Notes: a model not told the origin generated them from the letters alone. A stretch of 64,000 nt of DNA from Alteromonas sp. KUL42 (GCF_006538325.1 NZ_BJKK01000002.1:124001-188000), one strand, 5' to 3'; shown: positions 19,091 to 28,248, counted from the stretch's first letter. A program made the numbers and translations.

Positions 19091-19741
19091 ATGACAACTG
19101 AAGTTCTAGACGAAGCGTTAACGCCTATTCAAGAGAAAGTAAAAGCAATTTACCTCACGGTAGATGATCTCAAAATTGCTGCTTCCATTCTTTATAACGC
19201 GTATGTCGATGACCCATTATTTGTCGATATCTTTCAGGCTGAAAAAGAGGGGTTTGAGAGTCGATTGCGTTCTGCAATTCGAGAAGAGCTCAATGCGTTT
19301 TGGGTGGCAGAGCAACCTATGGTTGGTTTGTTCGATGAATCACGTCTGATTGGGTTGGCTTGTCTAACCGCCCCAGATGCCGCCTTTGGTGCTGGACGTT
19401 ATTGGCACTGGCGCCTTAGAATGCTACTAACAGCTGGACTTTTTGGTACAAAGCAAATGCTCGAAAAGGAAGAGAAGGTGAGATCGTTGGTGCCCGCTGA
19501 TAATTTTCATATGCTGAGTTTTATAGCAGTGCACCCAGATTATCAAGAGCACGGCCTAGGTCACATACTATTAGGTGCAATAGACAGTATTGTTGACGAA
19601 GACGCTAAAAGTGAGGGCGTTGCTGTATTTGTAACTGTACCAAAACACCGAACGTTTTTTAATGACGACAACTACAAAGTGGTAGGGCAGTTAAGCCTCT
19701 CTCACGTGAACGGCGATGTGATGTTTCGTCAAAAAGAGTGA
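19091..19741 (+). CDS. GNAT family N-acetyltransferase
   Basis: A 216-residue protein with the GNAT acetyl-CoA fold. Strand 4 reads FHMLSFIAVHPDYQEHGLGHILLGAI, where the Q-x-x-G-x-G/A motif is represented by QEHGLG, and the last strand block contains KHRTFFNDDNYKVVGQ. The N-terminal segment resembles the DUF-like A-x-x-Y-x-D-D-P-L start seen in eukaryote-like GNATs. The substrate is unknown. AGGA lies 7 nt before the ATG. It appears monocistronic. Confidence 0.8.
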   Translation: MTTEVLDEALTPIQEKVKAIYLTVDDLKIAASILYNAYVDDPLFVDIFQAEKEGFESRLRSAIREELNAFWVAEQPMVGLFDESRLIGLACLTAPDAAFGAGRYWHWRLRMLLTAGLFGTKQMLEKEEKVRSLVPADNFHMLSFIAVHPDYQEHGLGHILLGAIDSIVDEDAKSEGVAVFVTVPKHRTFFNDDNYKVVGQLSLSHVNGDVMFRQKE

Positions 19742-19907
19742 CTGCTTTTAACGTTCATGTCTCAATGTTAAACCTATTCCTTTTTTCAATTCTATTATGG
19801 CGATTTCAGTGGTATGAGGGATCGCCTCGTATAATTTACGTTTCATCGCTTTAGTCTAGATAGATATGCATTAATGCTACTAGTCTCTCAATTTTTAAGG
19901 AGTACTT

Positions 19908-20423
19908 ATGAAAGGTTGGATTGTTAGTGTAGCCTTAATATTATCCGCTGGTGGCTTTGCAGGAAATGTTTGTGCTGAAGATAGTTTCTCGGAAAGTATT
20001 TCGAGTAAAGCGTATTGTAATAACCAATGCCAACGAAGTCTTATTGAACAATATTATGCAAAGATAAATCGAGCAACAATGCATGATTCATCGCTAGAGC
20101 ATGTTGATGACTTTCTCAATGTATTGCATGATGATGTTCTGTACTTGCATACCGAATACCAAGCTGAATTTAACAAGGATATCTGGCGCAAGGCTTTTTT
20201 AAGGCAGATTGAAAATGGTCGGTATAACAATACCGAGGAAGCCGTCACCTCGATTGAATCAATTATCCACGGCTACCAAACGGCAGCGGTGAAGTTTATT
20301 AGCCGTTACAATGATGACGAATCCAATGAACTTGTTTCAACACCTGCACGTTTGGCTATCTTCAAATTTCAAGATAACAAAATTGTCTTCATTCAAGATC
20401 ATTGGTACCACGAAGTGGAATAA
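19908..20423 (+). CDS. Secreted NTF2/SnoaL-like protein
   Basis: A 171-residue protein with a signal peptide (WIVSVALILSAGGFAGNVCA) and a very good AAGGAG Shine-Dalgarno. The mature part is about 147 residues with a two-cysteine patch (YCNNQCQ) followed by a cone-like alpha+beta layout (IEQYYAKIN, FLNVLHDDVLYLHTEYQAEF, AIFKFQDNKIVFIQDHWYHEVE) resembling SnoaL/NTF2 domains. No catalytic residues can be assigned. It lies just upstream of the csrB region and is presumably exported to the periplasm. Confidence 0.65.
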   Translation: MKGWIVSVALILSAGGFAGNVCAEDSFSESISSKAYCNNQCQRSLIEQYYAKINRATMHDSSLEHVDDFLNVLHDDVLYLHTEYQAEFNKDIWRKAFLRQIENGRYNNTEEAVTSIESIIHGYQTAAVKFISRYNDDESNELVSTPARLAIFKFQDNKIVFIQDHWYHEVE

Positions 20424-20572
20424 AGATAAACTGGCTCTACTATTGGATAGCTAAGTTATATATTTGCTTCAGTGTGGTGTAATCTACAACAGCTTTTTTT
20501 TGATTAAATAACCCTTCTCAGCGCGGTATCTCATGCGCTTTGGGCTCACTCCTCCCAATTGACGATTTTATT

Positions 20573-20590
20573 TGTAAGACATTTCCTACA
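20573..20590 (+). promoter_or_regulatory. GacA/UvrY-type upstream activating box of csrB
   Basis: TGTAAG, six bases, CCTACA: one mismatch from the TGTAAG-N6-CTTACA box bound by the response regulators UvrY/GacA upstream of csr/rsm RNAs. It is centred about 160 bp before the inferred start of the GGA-rich RNA, which is the usual distance. The nearer -10 candidate is TAATAT at 20731-20736 with a poor -35, as expected for an activator-dependent promoter. Confidence 0.65.
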
Positions 20591-20742
20591 AATGATGTAG
20601 GCAATGTTACTTAATTTTGTTATCTAAATTTAGACTAAAGTCTAAAGTATATGATTTTTATATCTTTTTCTGTTTTTAGACAAAAGTAGTAAAAATAAAC
20701 TTCACAAAATGCCTTAAATCCATATGGCGGTAATATTTAGAA

Positions 20743-21313
20743 GGGATACTATGAACATGTCACAGGGAAACACGACGAGTCAGGATGATTAATAGGATAA
20801 CCTAGGACAACTTAAGGATGAGAATCTTACAAGGCTGTAAGTAAAAGGAAAGGACATCAGCGGGAAGCTGTATAACAGGGAGTAAGGAATTTTTGAAAGG
20901 ATGTAAAGGACTGTCTGCGTGGTAGGGAATCACAACAGGATGTCGCAGGAAGCCCAATTTAAGGATGAATGTACACGGAAGGACGCTAGGAAGAAATATT
21001 GGACACGCCAAGGAATATTTAGGTAAGGCTGTAGCAGGATGTGCAGTGTCTAGGATGAAAGGAAGGGAAAGTCGGCGGAGCCGATAAGGATAGGCTTAGG
21101 ATGAGCAACACTGTGTTAGGAAAATACAGTAAAGATGGAGAAAGGGAAAAGGGATCTACGCAAGGAATGGGTAGCTCGCACAGGAAGGCGCGAGAATAGA
21201 AGGAAAGGGGCGTATACGGATTTTAGTCTGGATGATTTTAGTCGCAACGGAACGCAGAGAGGGATGCTCAAAATTCGATGGAAAAAGGGAAGCTATGAAG
21301 CTTCCCTTTTTTT
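20743..21313 (+). ncRNA. csrB: CsrB-type CsrA-sequestering regulatory RNA, unusually long
   Basis: About 570 nt of plus strand without a credible gene but with about 40 GGA trinucleotides by hand count (about 9 expected by chance), many as AGGAT, AAGGA or CAGGA. The complement of GGA is nearly absent on this strand. Several GGA sit in hairpin loops: CAGC-GGGAA-GCTG near 20859, TCGGC-GGA-GCCGA near 21072, and an AAATATT/AATATTT stem near 20995-21020. A strong terminator ends it. It lies between the syd region and yqcC, the csrB location in E. coli. Such RNAs bind and titrate the translational regulator CsrA. The 5' end is inferred from a TAATAT -10 box and the exact start is uncertain. Confidence 0.9.
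21282..21313 (+). terminator. Terminator of csrB
   Basis: GGGAAGCT (21287-21294) pairs with AGCTTCCC (21299-21306) around an ATGA loop. The stem is extended by A5/T5 and ends in seven T. It also lies just past the stop of the converging DUF3301 gene and could serve both strands. Confidence 0.92.
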
Positions 21314-21318
21314 ATGAT

Positions 21319-21621
21319 CTAAACACGGTGTGGCGGAACTTCCGTTCTTATCACGCGTAACCCCACCAACTCTACTTCACCACTGTACCTGTCCTCGCCA
21401 TTACTTGAAAATTCAAAGTTAAATTTGCTGTGCCAATCAGGCTTGCCGTATTTGAATGAAAAACGGGTTTGCGAACGCGCAATGCTTAGCAATTGGAGTT
21501 GGTGAGTATCACAATACTGTTTTAAATAGTGGTTAGTGTGCTCTGAAATGCCTCGGATACGCCAAAATTGATATCCTGTAAAACCAATGGCAAGCCACAC
21601 TACCAGTTCAAGCAATGTCAT
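21319..21621 (-). CDS. DUF3301 family membrane-anchored protein
   Basis: A 100-residue protein with an N-terminal membrane helix (LLELVVWLAIGFTGYQFW), then a cytoplasmic or periplasmic domain beginning SEHTNHYLKQYCDTHQLQLLSIA and FSFKYGKPDWHSKFNFEFSSNGEDRYSGEVEL. This is the DUF3301 pattern, a gammaproteobacterial family of unknown function. It follows the DUF3549 gene by 3 nt, so the pair is an operon, as seen in related genomes between csrB and yqcC. Confidence 0.8.
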   Translation of the reverse strand: MTLLELVVWLAIGFTGYQFWRIRGISEHTNHYLKQYCDTHQLQLLSIARSQTRFSFKYGKPDWHSKFNFEFSSNGEDRYSGEVELVGLRVIRTEVPPHRV

Positions 21622-21624
21622 AAG

Positions 21625-22675
21625 TTATCCCCTCGTTTGAGAAAATAGTTGCTTAAAAGCACTTGCAAGTACATGGGACCGTTCTGGCGAATGCAGCAAT
21701 GTGAGTACTTGTCTACGCAGCTTGGGAATTTGCACTAAATCGGCATAAAAGCCAGAGAATAATGCACCCTGATGGTTTTCCTTGTCGTCTAACTGAGAGG
21801 CTTGTTCAAGAAAAGTACAGAGCAATTCATCGTTGAATTGTTCATAGTGGCGAGCAGCAATGACACTCAAAACATCGATACGCAGTGATATTTCGCTCTT
21901 AAGCAACATTGATAATTTGCCTTGTAGTTTTTTCATCAGTCTTTTCACAAGAAAGTGCACGTAAAGCAGCAAGGTTAATGCTATTACCCTTATCCAATAA
22001 GCCCATAAAAATACTTTTTACTGATGTGCTTAGCTCAATGTTTTCACACATTTCCATGAATGTATTAAGGAACACATCGGAATATAGCGTTATATTAGTC
22101 TCAAGCGCTTTTTCCAAAGCTTCACGCTTCGGGTGTTTGTGAAAACCGTGCGCAAAATCAGCCACACACTGCATTGAAATACTTTGCCAATCAACCAACT
22201 GAGGCGCCTGAACATAGGCTTCCACTTTGTCAATGCCTTCGCTGAGCGGCTGGTTAAGTTGATGTTTAACCAAGGCATTGAACTGTGCTAACAGTGATTG
22301 GTTAGGGACGAATGAGTACGGATTGTCGGGCAATGTTTGGGCTTTTTCCGTATCTTGAGCAATCGACTGACCCAAGGCATCAACAATAATTTCCAGAAAA
22401 TGATTACGGGTAGCAGTAACCACTAAACCTTGCTCATCTAAGGGTAGTTTTACAAACCAGATATAGTGTTGACTTGATGACTGCTTATTCCAAAATACAA
22501 TGCCAAACCACGCGTGTTGCTGTCGTGGGTTAGGCGCATAGGCGCGTCCGTTTTCAATGTCTAAGAAAGTTTGATTGTCGATAGCAATCAGTCGTCTCCC
22601 CATATCGAACACATGGCATTCAGTGCCGGCATGTAATAAAAATTCACTAATAGAATTGATACTGTTGGCGCTCAT
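21625..22675 (-). CDS. DUF3549 family protein, split by a one-base homopolymer frameshift
   Basis: Two overlapping frames (21899-22675 and 21625-21972) join into a 349-residue protein, about the normal DUF3549 length, if one A is removed from the minus-strand A6 run at 21928-21933. The junction then reads SCEKTDEKLQGKLSMLLKSEISLR. The protein is soluble, with WFGIVFWNK and HYIWFVKLPLDEQGLV in a beta-rich N-terminal half and a helical C-terminal repeat-like half. The function is unknown. It is divergent from yqcC and in operon with DUF3301. The break is probably a sequencing error. Confidence 0.8.
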
Positions 22676-22817
22676 TATTCATTCCGAAGATACTGCAATG
22701 GGTCGAAAGTTTAACACATAATCGGTTGCAACTGATATGTTCAGTCGGCTTATCTCACGCTGCATTGCCTGATATACTGTGCGCCATTTTTGAGCGTGTT
22801 ATCAATCGAGGTTTTTA

Positions 22818-23162
22818 GTGGAGCAGCAATATAGTGCAATTAAAAAGGCACTAAATACACTAGAAGAAGCAATGCGTCACTTTTCATTGTGGCCTGCTTT
22901 GAGGCCATCTAGTAGTGCAATGCAAAGTACACTACCTTTTGCTGTGGACACGATGTCATTTGAGTGTTGGCTTGCCTATATCTTTATTCCCAAAATGCGG
23001 GCAGTGATAAATGCTGGTCAGCCTATACCCAATATGCAAATAGCGCCCGCTGCAGAGGTTTATCTTACGGTGTCTTCTGATGAGATAATTTCACTGCTCC
23101 GTGACATTGATAACATTGTTAACGCGCCAACGAAGGCCAGTTACATTGGGCCTCGCTACTGA
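22818..23162 (+). CDS. yqcC: YqcC family protein (DUF446)
   Basis: A 114-residue helical protein starting at GTG. It has the YqcC hallmarks: LEEAMRHFSLW, LPFAVDTMSFECWLAYIFIPKMRAVINAGQPIP, then an extended hydrophobic tail. The function is unknown, but it almost always precedes truC. Its stop overlaps the truC start (TGATG), so the two are co-translated. E. coli has the same csrB-yqcC-truC-yqcA order. Confidence 0.92.
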   Translation: MEQQYSAIKKALNTLEEAMRHFSLWPALRPSSSAMQSTLPFAVDTMSFECWLAYIFIPKMRAVINAGQPIPNMQIAPAAEVYLTVSSDEIISLLRDIDNIVNAPTKASYIGPRY

Positions 23163-23923
23163 TGCTTAATATGAAAGATAAATGTGAAAGCCCGCCAGAG
23201 CTTAAAGTTTTGTATCAAGATGATTACATTGTGGCTATTGATAAGCCACCGGGTATGCTGGTTCACCGAAGTCCCATTGATAAGCATGAAACTGTGTTTG
23301 CAGTACAAACCTTAAGAGACCAATTAGGTGCCCATGTTTATCCCGCACATCGCTTAGATAGGCCAACATCGGGTGTTTTGCTATTTAGTTTTAATTCACA
23401 AATAGCAGCTCAGATTGGTCAACAGATGATGGATAAGCAAGTTGCCAAGGTTTACCACGCGGTGGTGAGAGGATTTGTCCATCACACTGGTATGGTGGAT
23501 TATGCGCTGAAATATCGCTACGACAAAATTGCAGATAAGCACAAACGACCTCAGCAAGCACCTCAACAAGCCACGACCATGTACCAAACGGTTGCGCAAT
23601 ATGAAGTGCCCGAGCCAGTTGGGAAGTATCAAAGTGCTCGCTATTCTCTGATGAAGCTATTGCCCAGTACGGGAAGAAAGCATCAATTGAGAAGGCATAT
23701 GGTACATATTCGTCACCCAATTATTGGTGATACCACTCATGGCGATGGTAAGCAAAATAAATTCGCTAAGTCGCACTTTACTTTTGCTAATTTGGCCTTA
23801 AGTTGTACCCAAATGGGTTTTGTACACCCTGTTTCAGGGCAGTGGGTAAATGTGAGTAGTGATGTACACGTCGAAATGCGTCGCTTTGTCGAACAGCTTT
23901 CACCGTTTCAAATAAAAAATTAA
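23162..23923 (+). CDS. truC: tRNA pseudouridine(65) synthase
   Basis: Converts U65 in tRNA to pseudouridine. The 253-residue RluA-type synthase has the catalytic HRLDRPTSGVLLF motif (Asp in RLDR) near residue 65, the early DKPPGMLVH, and LPSTGRKHQLRRHMVHIRHPIIGDTTHGDG near residue 175, which is specific to the TruC/RluA group. It lacks an S4 domain, as expected for TruC. Translationally coupled to yqcC. Confidence 0.94.
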   Translation: MLNMKDKCESPPELKVLYQDDYIVAIDKPPGMLVHRSPIDKHETVFAVQTLRDQLGAHVYPAHRLDRPTSGVLLFSFNSQIAAQIGQQMMDKQVAKVYHAVVRGFVHHTGMVDYALKYRYDKIADKHKRPQQAPQQATTMYQTVAQYEVPEPVGKYQSARYSLMKLLPSTGRKHQLRRHMVHIRHPIIGDTTHGDGKQNKFAKSHFTFANLALSCTQMGFVHPVSGQWVNVSSDVHVEMRRFVEQLSPFQIKN

Positions 23924-24061
23924 ATGAGGTTGTGGTGATTTACAGTAAAAATTTACCGTAATAATCTGCACGACAATCGAATAGGCCATGTATACCATTG
24001 GGGAAGCCAATTGTTAGTGGCAAACAAAGACAGAATATCATTAAAAAAATAAGAGGGTTAA

Positions 24062-24511
24062 ATGGGTTCATTAACAATAATTGCCGGAACAGTGTATGGC
24101 AACGCTCAACATGTTGCAGAACAAGTTGAAGAAAGTTTAGCGGGACAAGGCATAGATTGCTCTCTTGAAAGTGATCCATCAGTTGCTGATTTCAGTGATG
24201 CTGACGCTTTACTTATTATTACATCCACCACAGGACAAGGTGATGTTCCTCCTAACTTAGAATTTGTTTTCTCTGACCTTAAAGATGAAAGCCCTATGTT
24301 GACAGGTAAGCCATTTGCGGTTGCTGCATTAGGTGACAGTAGCTATGGCGACAGCTTTTGCGGTGCAGGAAAGCAATTTCAGGCGTTATTAACAGAATTG
24401 CAAGCAGATGCGGTTGCAGATATGTTGGAAATTGATGCTATGGAAACGCTTGAGCCAGAAAAAGACGTACTTGAATGGGTGAACACCATTAAAGATAAGC
24501 TGGTGGGCTAG
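24062..24511 (+). CDS. yqcA: Flavodoxin, MioC/YqcA type
   Basis: A 149-residue single-domain flavodoxin. The FMN-phosphate loop reads AGTVYGNAQ in place of the usual T-G-T/S-x-T-G-N, with STTGQGDVPPN and ALGDSSYGDSFCGAGKQFQALL as the other two FMN-contact loops. It follows truC by 138 bp and precedes convergent dapD, as in E. coli (yqcA). Electron transfer partners are unknown. AAGAGG lies upstream of the ATG. Confidence 0.9.
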   Translation: MGSLTIIAGTVYGNAQHVAEQVEESLAGQGIDCSLESDPSVADFSDADALLIITSTTGQGDVPPNLEFVFSDLKDESPMLTGKPFAVAALGDSSYGDSFCGAGKQFQALLTELQADAVADMLEIDAMETLEPEKDVLEWVNTIKDKLVG

Positions 24512-24573
24512 CCTTTATTTGGCCATAGTTTAATAAATAAATCGCCATTTTTATACAGAGGCCTTTACAAAAA

Positions 24574-24633
24574 ATGCCCAATATAAAAGGGCCCAATATA
24601 AAAGGGCCCAATATAAAAGTACCCAATATAAAA
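24574..24633 (+). repeat. Four tandem copies of a 15-bp unit
   Basis: Unit GGGCCCAATATAAAA: copies at 24574-24588 (starts ATGCCC), 24589-24603, 24604-24618 and 24619-24633 (starts GTACCC). The two central copies are identical and the outer ones differ only in the first three bases. It lies between yqcA and a bidirectional terminator. The copy number may vary between strains. Confidence 0.9.
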
Positions 24634-24653
24634 GAGAAATGGCTTAAAACGCA

Positions 24654-24685
24654 AAAAAGCGCATTGTGAAAACAATGCGCTTTTT
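24654..24685. terminator. Bidirectional terminator between yqcA and dapD
   Basis: A perfect 14-bp stem (AAAAAGCGCATTGT with ACAATGCGCTTTTT) around GAAA. An A-run on one side and a T-run on the other allow it to end both the rightward yqcA and the leftward dapD transcripts. Confidence 0.9.
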
Positions 24686-24744
24686 CATGTAGCGTTATCG
24701 TTGTCTCACGGATGTGTGATACATCCCGACAAATACGCCCTTAG

Positions 24745-25570
24745 TTATTCTGCACCACGTAGTAGTGCATTGATACCTACTTTAGCGCGTGTTTTTGCGT
24801 CTACTTTCTTAACAATAATAGCGGCATAAAGGCTGTATTTGCCATCTGCACTAGGTAAGTTACCAGATACAACAACAGAGCCTGCTGGTACGCGACCATA
24901 GTGTATTTCACCGGTTTCGCGGTCATAAATACGTGTGCTTTGACCAATGTAAACGCCCATTGAAATCACCGCACCTTCTTCAACAATTACACCTTCAACA
25001 ATTTCAGAACGTGCGCCAATGAAGCAGTTGTCTTCAATGATAGTTGGGTTGGCTTGAAGTGGCTCTAGTACCCCACCGATACCTACACCACCAGACAAAT
25101 GTACGTTTTTACCAATTTGTGCACATGAGCCTACAGTCGCCCACGTATCAACCATAGTGCCTTCGTCAACGTATGCACCAATATTCACATACGATGGCAT
25201 GACCACCGCATTTTTGCCTACAAAAGTACCTGTGCGTACAGCCGCAGGTGGAACAATTCGTGCACCTTCAGCAGCAAATTGTTCAGCGGTATAGTTTGTA
25301 TATTTAAGTGGTACTTTGTCGAAGTATTTACTTTCAGCACCGTCAATAACTTCATTGTTATGGAGGCGAAAGAACAATAAAACGGCTTTCTTTAGCCACT
25401 GGTGAACTACCCATTCGCCAGCAAGTTTTTTCGGCAACACGTGCTTTACCGCTATTTAGTAAATCGATGGCTTCTGCAACCGCTTTTTTTACATCTTCAG
25501 GTGCTGATGTAGGGCTAATGCTGTCGCGATTTTCGAAGGCGTCTTCAATAATGGCTTTCAATTCATTCAT
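24745..25570 (-). CDS. dapD: Tetrahydrodipicolinate N-succinyltransferase, split by a one-base homopolymer frameshift
   Basis: Succinylates tetrahydrodipicolinate in lysine and peptidoglycan precursor synthesis. Frames 25358-25570 and 24745-25440 join into 274 residues, exactly the E. coli length, if one A is removed from the minus-strand A6 run at 25426-25431. The junction becomes [19 protein letters not shown]. The left-handed beta-helix repeats ([25 protein letters not shown] and following) are intact. The ATG overlaps the glnD stop (ATGA). The enzyme is normally essential, so a sequencing error is the best explanation. Confidence 0.9.
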
Positions 25571-28248
25571 GGTATTGTGATATCTTCAAGTTGATCGAGT
25601 TTGAACAGAATACGCTTTTTAAGGCTTACCTGTTGTTCTTGGGTTAATGCTTTGCCAGCCTCATTGCTGACGATGAATATGTCTTCGGCGCGCTCACCAA
25701 TTGTGGCAATTTTCGCAAGTTTTAGTGTTGTGTTCGTATCCACAAAAGCGTGCCCAATTTTAGCCAAAATACCGGGGGCGTCCAGTGCTTCTAACTCTAC
25801 GAGCGTGGCTTCATCGTTGATACTGAAAAAGCGTACTTTAGTAGGTACATCTAACTGCTTCATTTGACGAGGTAATTTTCGCTTATTCTCGTGTGAGCGA
25901 CCGGGCTTCTCTAGTTGCGCTGAAATGGCATTTTCAATTGATGTAATACGGGAATCTGATGATAAACGGCCACCGTCATTCTCAAGAATTAGCATACTGT
26001 CAAAGACGTAGCCATCTCTGGTTACAGTAACGTGTGCATCGTGAATTGAGCAATTGCGGCTATCTAACACCGAGGCAACTTGTGCAAATAATGCCTTTCG
26101 GTCTTTGCCGTAAATCAATAACTCAGTGCCGCCTTTCGCACTGTTGTCGTTCGCTTTTACTAATAAGCCTTGATGCTCTGGAGTTAGCCAATCGTTCTGG
26201 GCTTTTAAAATTTCGTCAGTATGCCATGCAATTTGTGTAGGTTTAAAACGTACAAAGTAATCGTCGTCTAACCTCGCCCAAAGCGCGTCGATAGCTAATG
26301 GATCGATAGCTCGCTCTTGCAGAATTTGTCTTGCTTGGTGTTTATGAGTAGTCACGCGCTCATTGAGAGTAACTTGGCACTGTAGCCCATTATCTAATGC
26401 TTTTTGTGTCATTAGGTACAACTCGCGAAGCAACGACGCTTTCCAGTCATTCCACAAATTGTCATTGGTTGCTCGAATATCTGCAAGTGTCAGCGTGTAC
26501 AACAAATTCAAGTGGCTGTGACTGCGTACCGCACTCGCAAACTCACTGATAACATCTGGGTCGTAAATATCTCGACGTTGGGCGACAACACTCATCAATA
26601 AGTGGTTTTCGACGAGCCACGCAATCATTTCAGCGTCATCACCGGGTACATTGTGTTTCTCGCAGAATACGGCTACATCTTTTGCGCCTAATGTGGAATG
26701 ATCCCCATTTCTACCTTTGGCAATATCGTGAAATATGGCGGCGATATAAAGTACTTCAGGTTTGTCTAAATTTCGGCATATGCGCCCACAACGCGGAAAG
26801 TCTTTATTGTCTTTCGAGAAGAAATAATTGACGTGTTTAACCAAGCGGTGGGTGTGTTCATCAACGGTGTAAGCATGAAATAAATCAAATTGCATCATAC
26901 CAACAATGGCATCCCACTCAGGCAAATAGGCTTGCAAAATACCGTGCTGATGCATGATGTCCCACGCAAAATTAAAAAACTCGGGTTGTTTCATCAACAC
27001 CATGAATTTTTCACGACACGCAGCTCGCTCAACAAAGTAATTACTTTCGAATGCGCGATGTGCATTGCGCAACTGACGAATACAAATGCTGCTTAACCCG
27101 CGAACTTCAGGCGTGTTAGCCACAACATTCAGAAAGTCGAGAATCGCTTCAGGTGATGAAAATACGTTTTCATGCCGCGGGGAAATCATTCTGTCGAGCA
27201 ATTCAAAATTTTCATCAATAATGATTTTGCTTTGTACACTCTGATTTAGCATGTCGTACTTGAATCGTTGCAACAACATCTGATTGAGCTCTGATACGCG
27301 AGCCACAGTACGGAAAAAGTCTCTCATCATTTTCTCGACTGAGCTTTTCCCTTCTTCTCCATAACCCATCATTTTTGCAACATCAGGCTGATAATCAAAT
27401 AACAGGCGGTTCTCACTTCGACCGGCGGTTAAATGCAATGCGCAACGCATTTTCCACAGGTGCATACGACAGGCGATAAGCTCACTGTGTTCTTGCTCAG
27501 TAAAATAGCCATGCCCTACGAGGTTCCAGCCGTCGTATTCTTTAAAATGCTTTTTGGCAACCCAGCCAATTGACTGAATGTCACGAAGGCAGCCTGGGTT
27601 TTCTTTTATGTTTGGTTCTAGGTTGTAGGCGGTACCATTGAATTTGGCATGGCGCTTTTTCTGCTCTTCGTATTTCGCCGAGAAGAAAGCTTTGCTACTC
27701 CAAGAGTTGCGACCATTCACTTCTTCCCAAAGCTTTTCGAATGTGGGTTCGCTACCGCATAAAAGGCGGCTTTCAACTAAGTTAGTGGCGATTGAAATAT
27801 CGTCTTTAGCCAGTTTCACCGTTTCTTTAATGGTGCGAACTGATTGGCCTACATCTAACTTAATATCCCAAAGCAGTGTAATGAATTGACCAACTTTTTC
27901 TTGAGCATTGGTTGATAGTTTCTTTTTGCTTACTATCAGCAAATCAATATCTGAGTAGGGCTGCAAATGTCCTCTGCCATATCCACCAACGGCACAAAGA
28001 GAAAGCTCATTTACAGTATCAAGGCCGTACAATTGCCACAAATGGCACAGTAGAGCATCAACAAACTGCGCGCGACCGGTCACGAGCTGATTTACAGGTG
28101 TAGCGTCGAATGAATTTGATATCCATTCGTAGCTTTTCTCCACGCAAGATTTAATAGCTTGGATGTCGTCAACAGTACTAATGGAGTCAATATTTTTGAT
28201 CAGTGATTGCAGCGTCAAAATACACCTTTGAGGTAGAGTTCTTTTCAA
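25567..28248 (-). CDS. glnD: Bifunctional uridylyltransferase/uridylyl-removing enzyme GlnD
   Basis: Senses glutamine and uridylylates or deuridylylates PII proteins. The 893 residues carry, in order, a nucleotidyltransferase core (GGYGRGHLQPYSDIDLLI, about 88-105), an HD hydrolase domain (FHAYTVDEHTHRLV, then FHDIAKGRNGDHS, about 465-530) and two C-terminal ACT domains (LLIYGKDRKALFAQVASVL and LVELEALDAPGILAKIG). The first codon is TTG at 28248. A TTG ten codons in has a better-placed AAGG and could be the true start. It overlaps dapD by 4 nt, as in enterobacteria. Confidence 0.95.
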   Translation of the reverse strand: MKRTLPQRCILTLQSLIKNIDSISTVDDIQAIKSCVEKSYEWISNSFDATPVNQLVTGRAQFVDALLCHLWQLYGLDTVNELSLCAVGGYGRGHLQPYSDIDLLIVSKKKLSTNAQEKVGQFITLLWDIKLDVGQSVRTIKETVKLAKDDISIATNLVESRLLCGSEPTFEKLWEEVNGRNSWSSKAFFSAKYEEQKKRHAKFNGTAYNLEPNIKENPGCLRDIQSIGWVAKKHFKEYDGWNLVGHGYFTEQEHSELIACRMHLWKMRCALHLTAGRSENRLLFDYQPDVAKMMGYGEEGKSSVEKMMRDFFRTVARVSELNQMLLQRFKYDMLNQSVQSKIIIDENFELLDRMISPRHENVFSSPEAILDFLNVVANTPEVRGLSSICIRQLRNAHRAFESNYFVERAACREKFMVLMKQPEFFNFAWDIMHQHGILQAYLPEWDAIVGMMQFDLFHAYTVDEHTHRLVKHVNYFFSKDNKDFPRCGRICRNLDKPEVLYIAAIFHDIAKGRNGDHSTLGAKDVAVFCEKHNVPGDDAEMIAWLVENHLLMSVVAQRRDIYDPDVISEFASAVRSHSHLNLLYTLTLADIRATNDNLWNDWKASLLRELYLMTQKALDNGLQCQVTLNERVTTHKHQARQILQERAIDPLAIDALWARLDDDYFVRFKPTQIAWHTDEILKAQNDWLTPEHQGLLVKANDNSAKGGTELLIYGKDRKALFAQVASVLDSRNCSIHDAHVTVTRDGYVFDSMLILENDGGRLSSDSRITSIENAISAQLEKPGRSHENKRKLPRQMKQLDVPTKVRFFSINDEATLVELEALDAPGILAKIGHAFVDTNTTLKLAKIATIGERAEDIFIVSNEAGKALTQEQQVSLKKRILFKLDQLEDITIP

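Noticed and set aside
20802-21011. A minus-strand frame rich in Leu/Pro/Ser over the csrB region
   Set aside because: It is produced by the complement of the GGA motifs (TCC) and has no start context or family resemblance.
21135-21317. A 60-codon Lys/Arg/Gly-rich frame inside the GGA-rich RNA
   Set aside because: The composition follows directly from the AGGA-rich sequence and its stop lies beyond the terminator stem. It is not a credible protein.
23940-23961. AT-rich inverted repeat TTACAGTAAA/TTTACCGTAA between truC and yqcA
   Set aside because: It has one mismatch, low GC and no position relative to a promoter or T-run, so it carries little weight alone.
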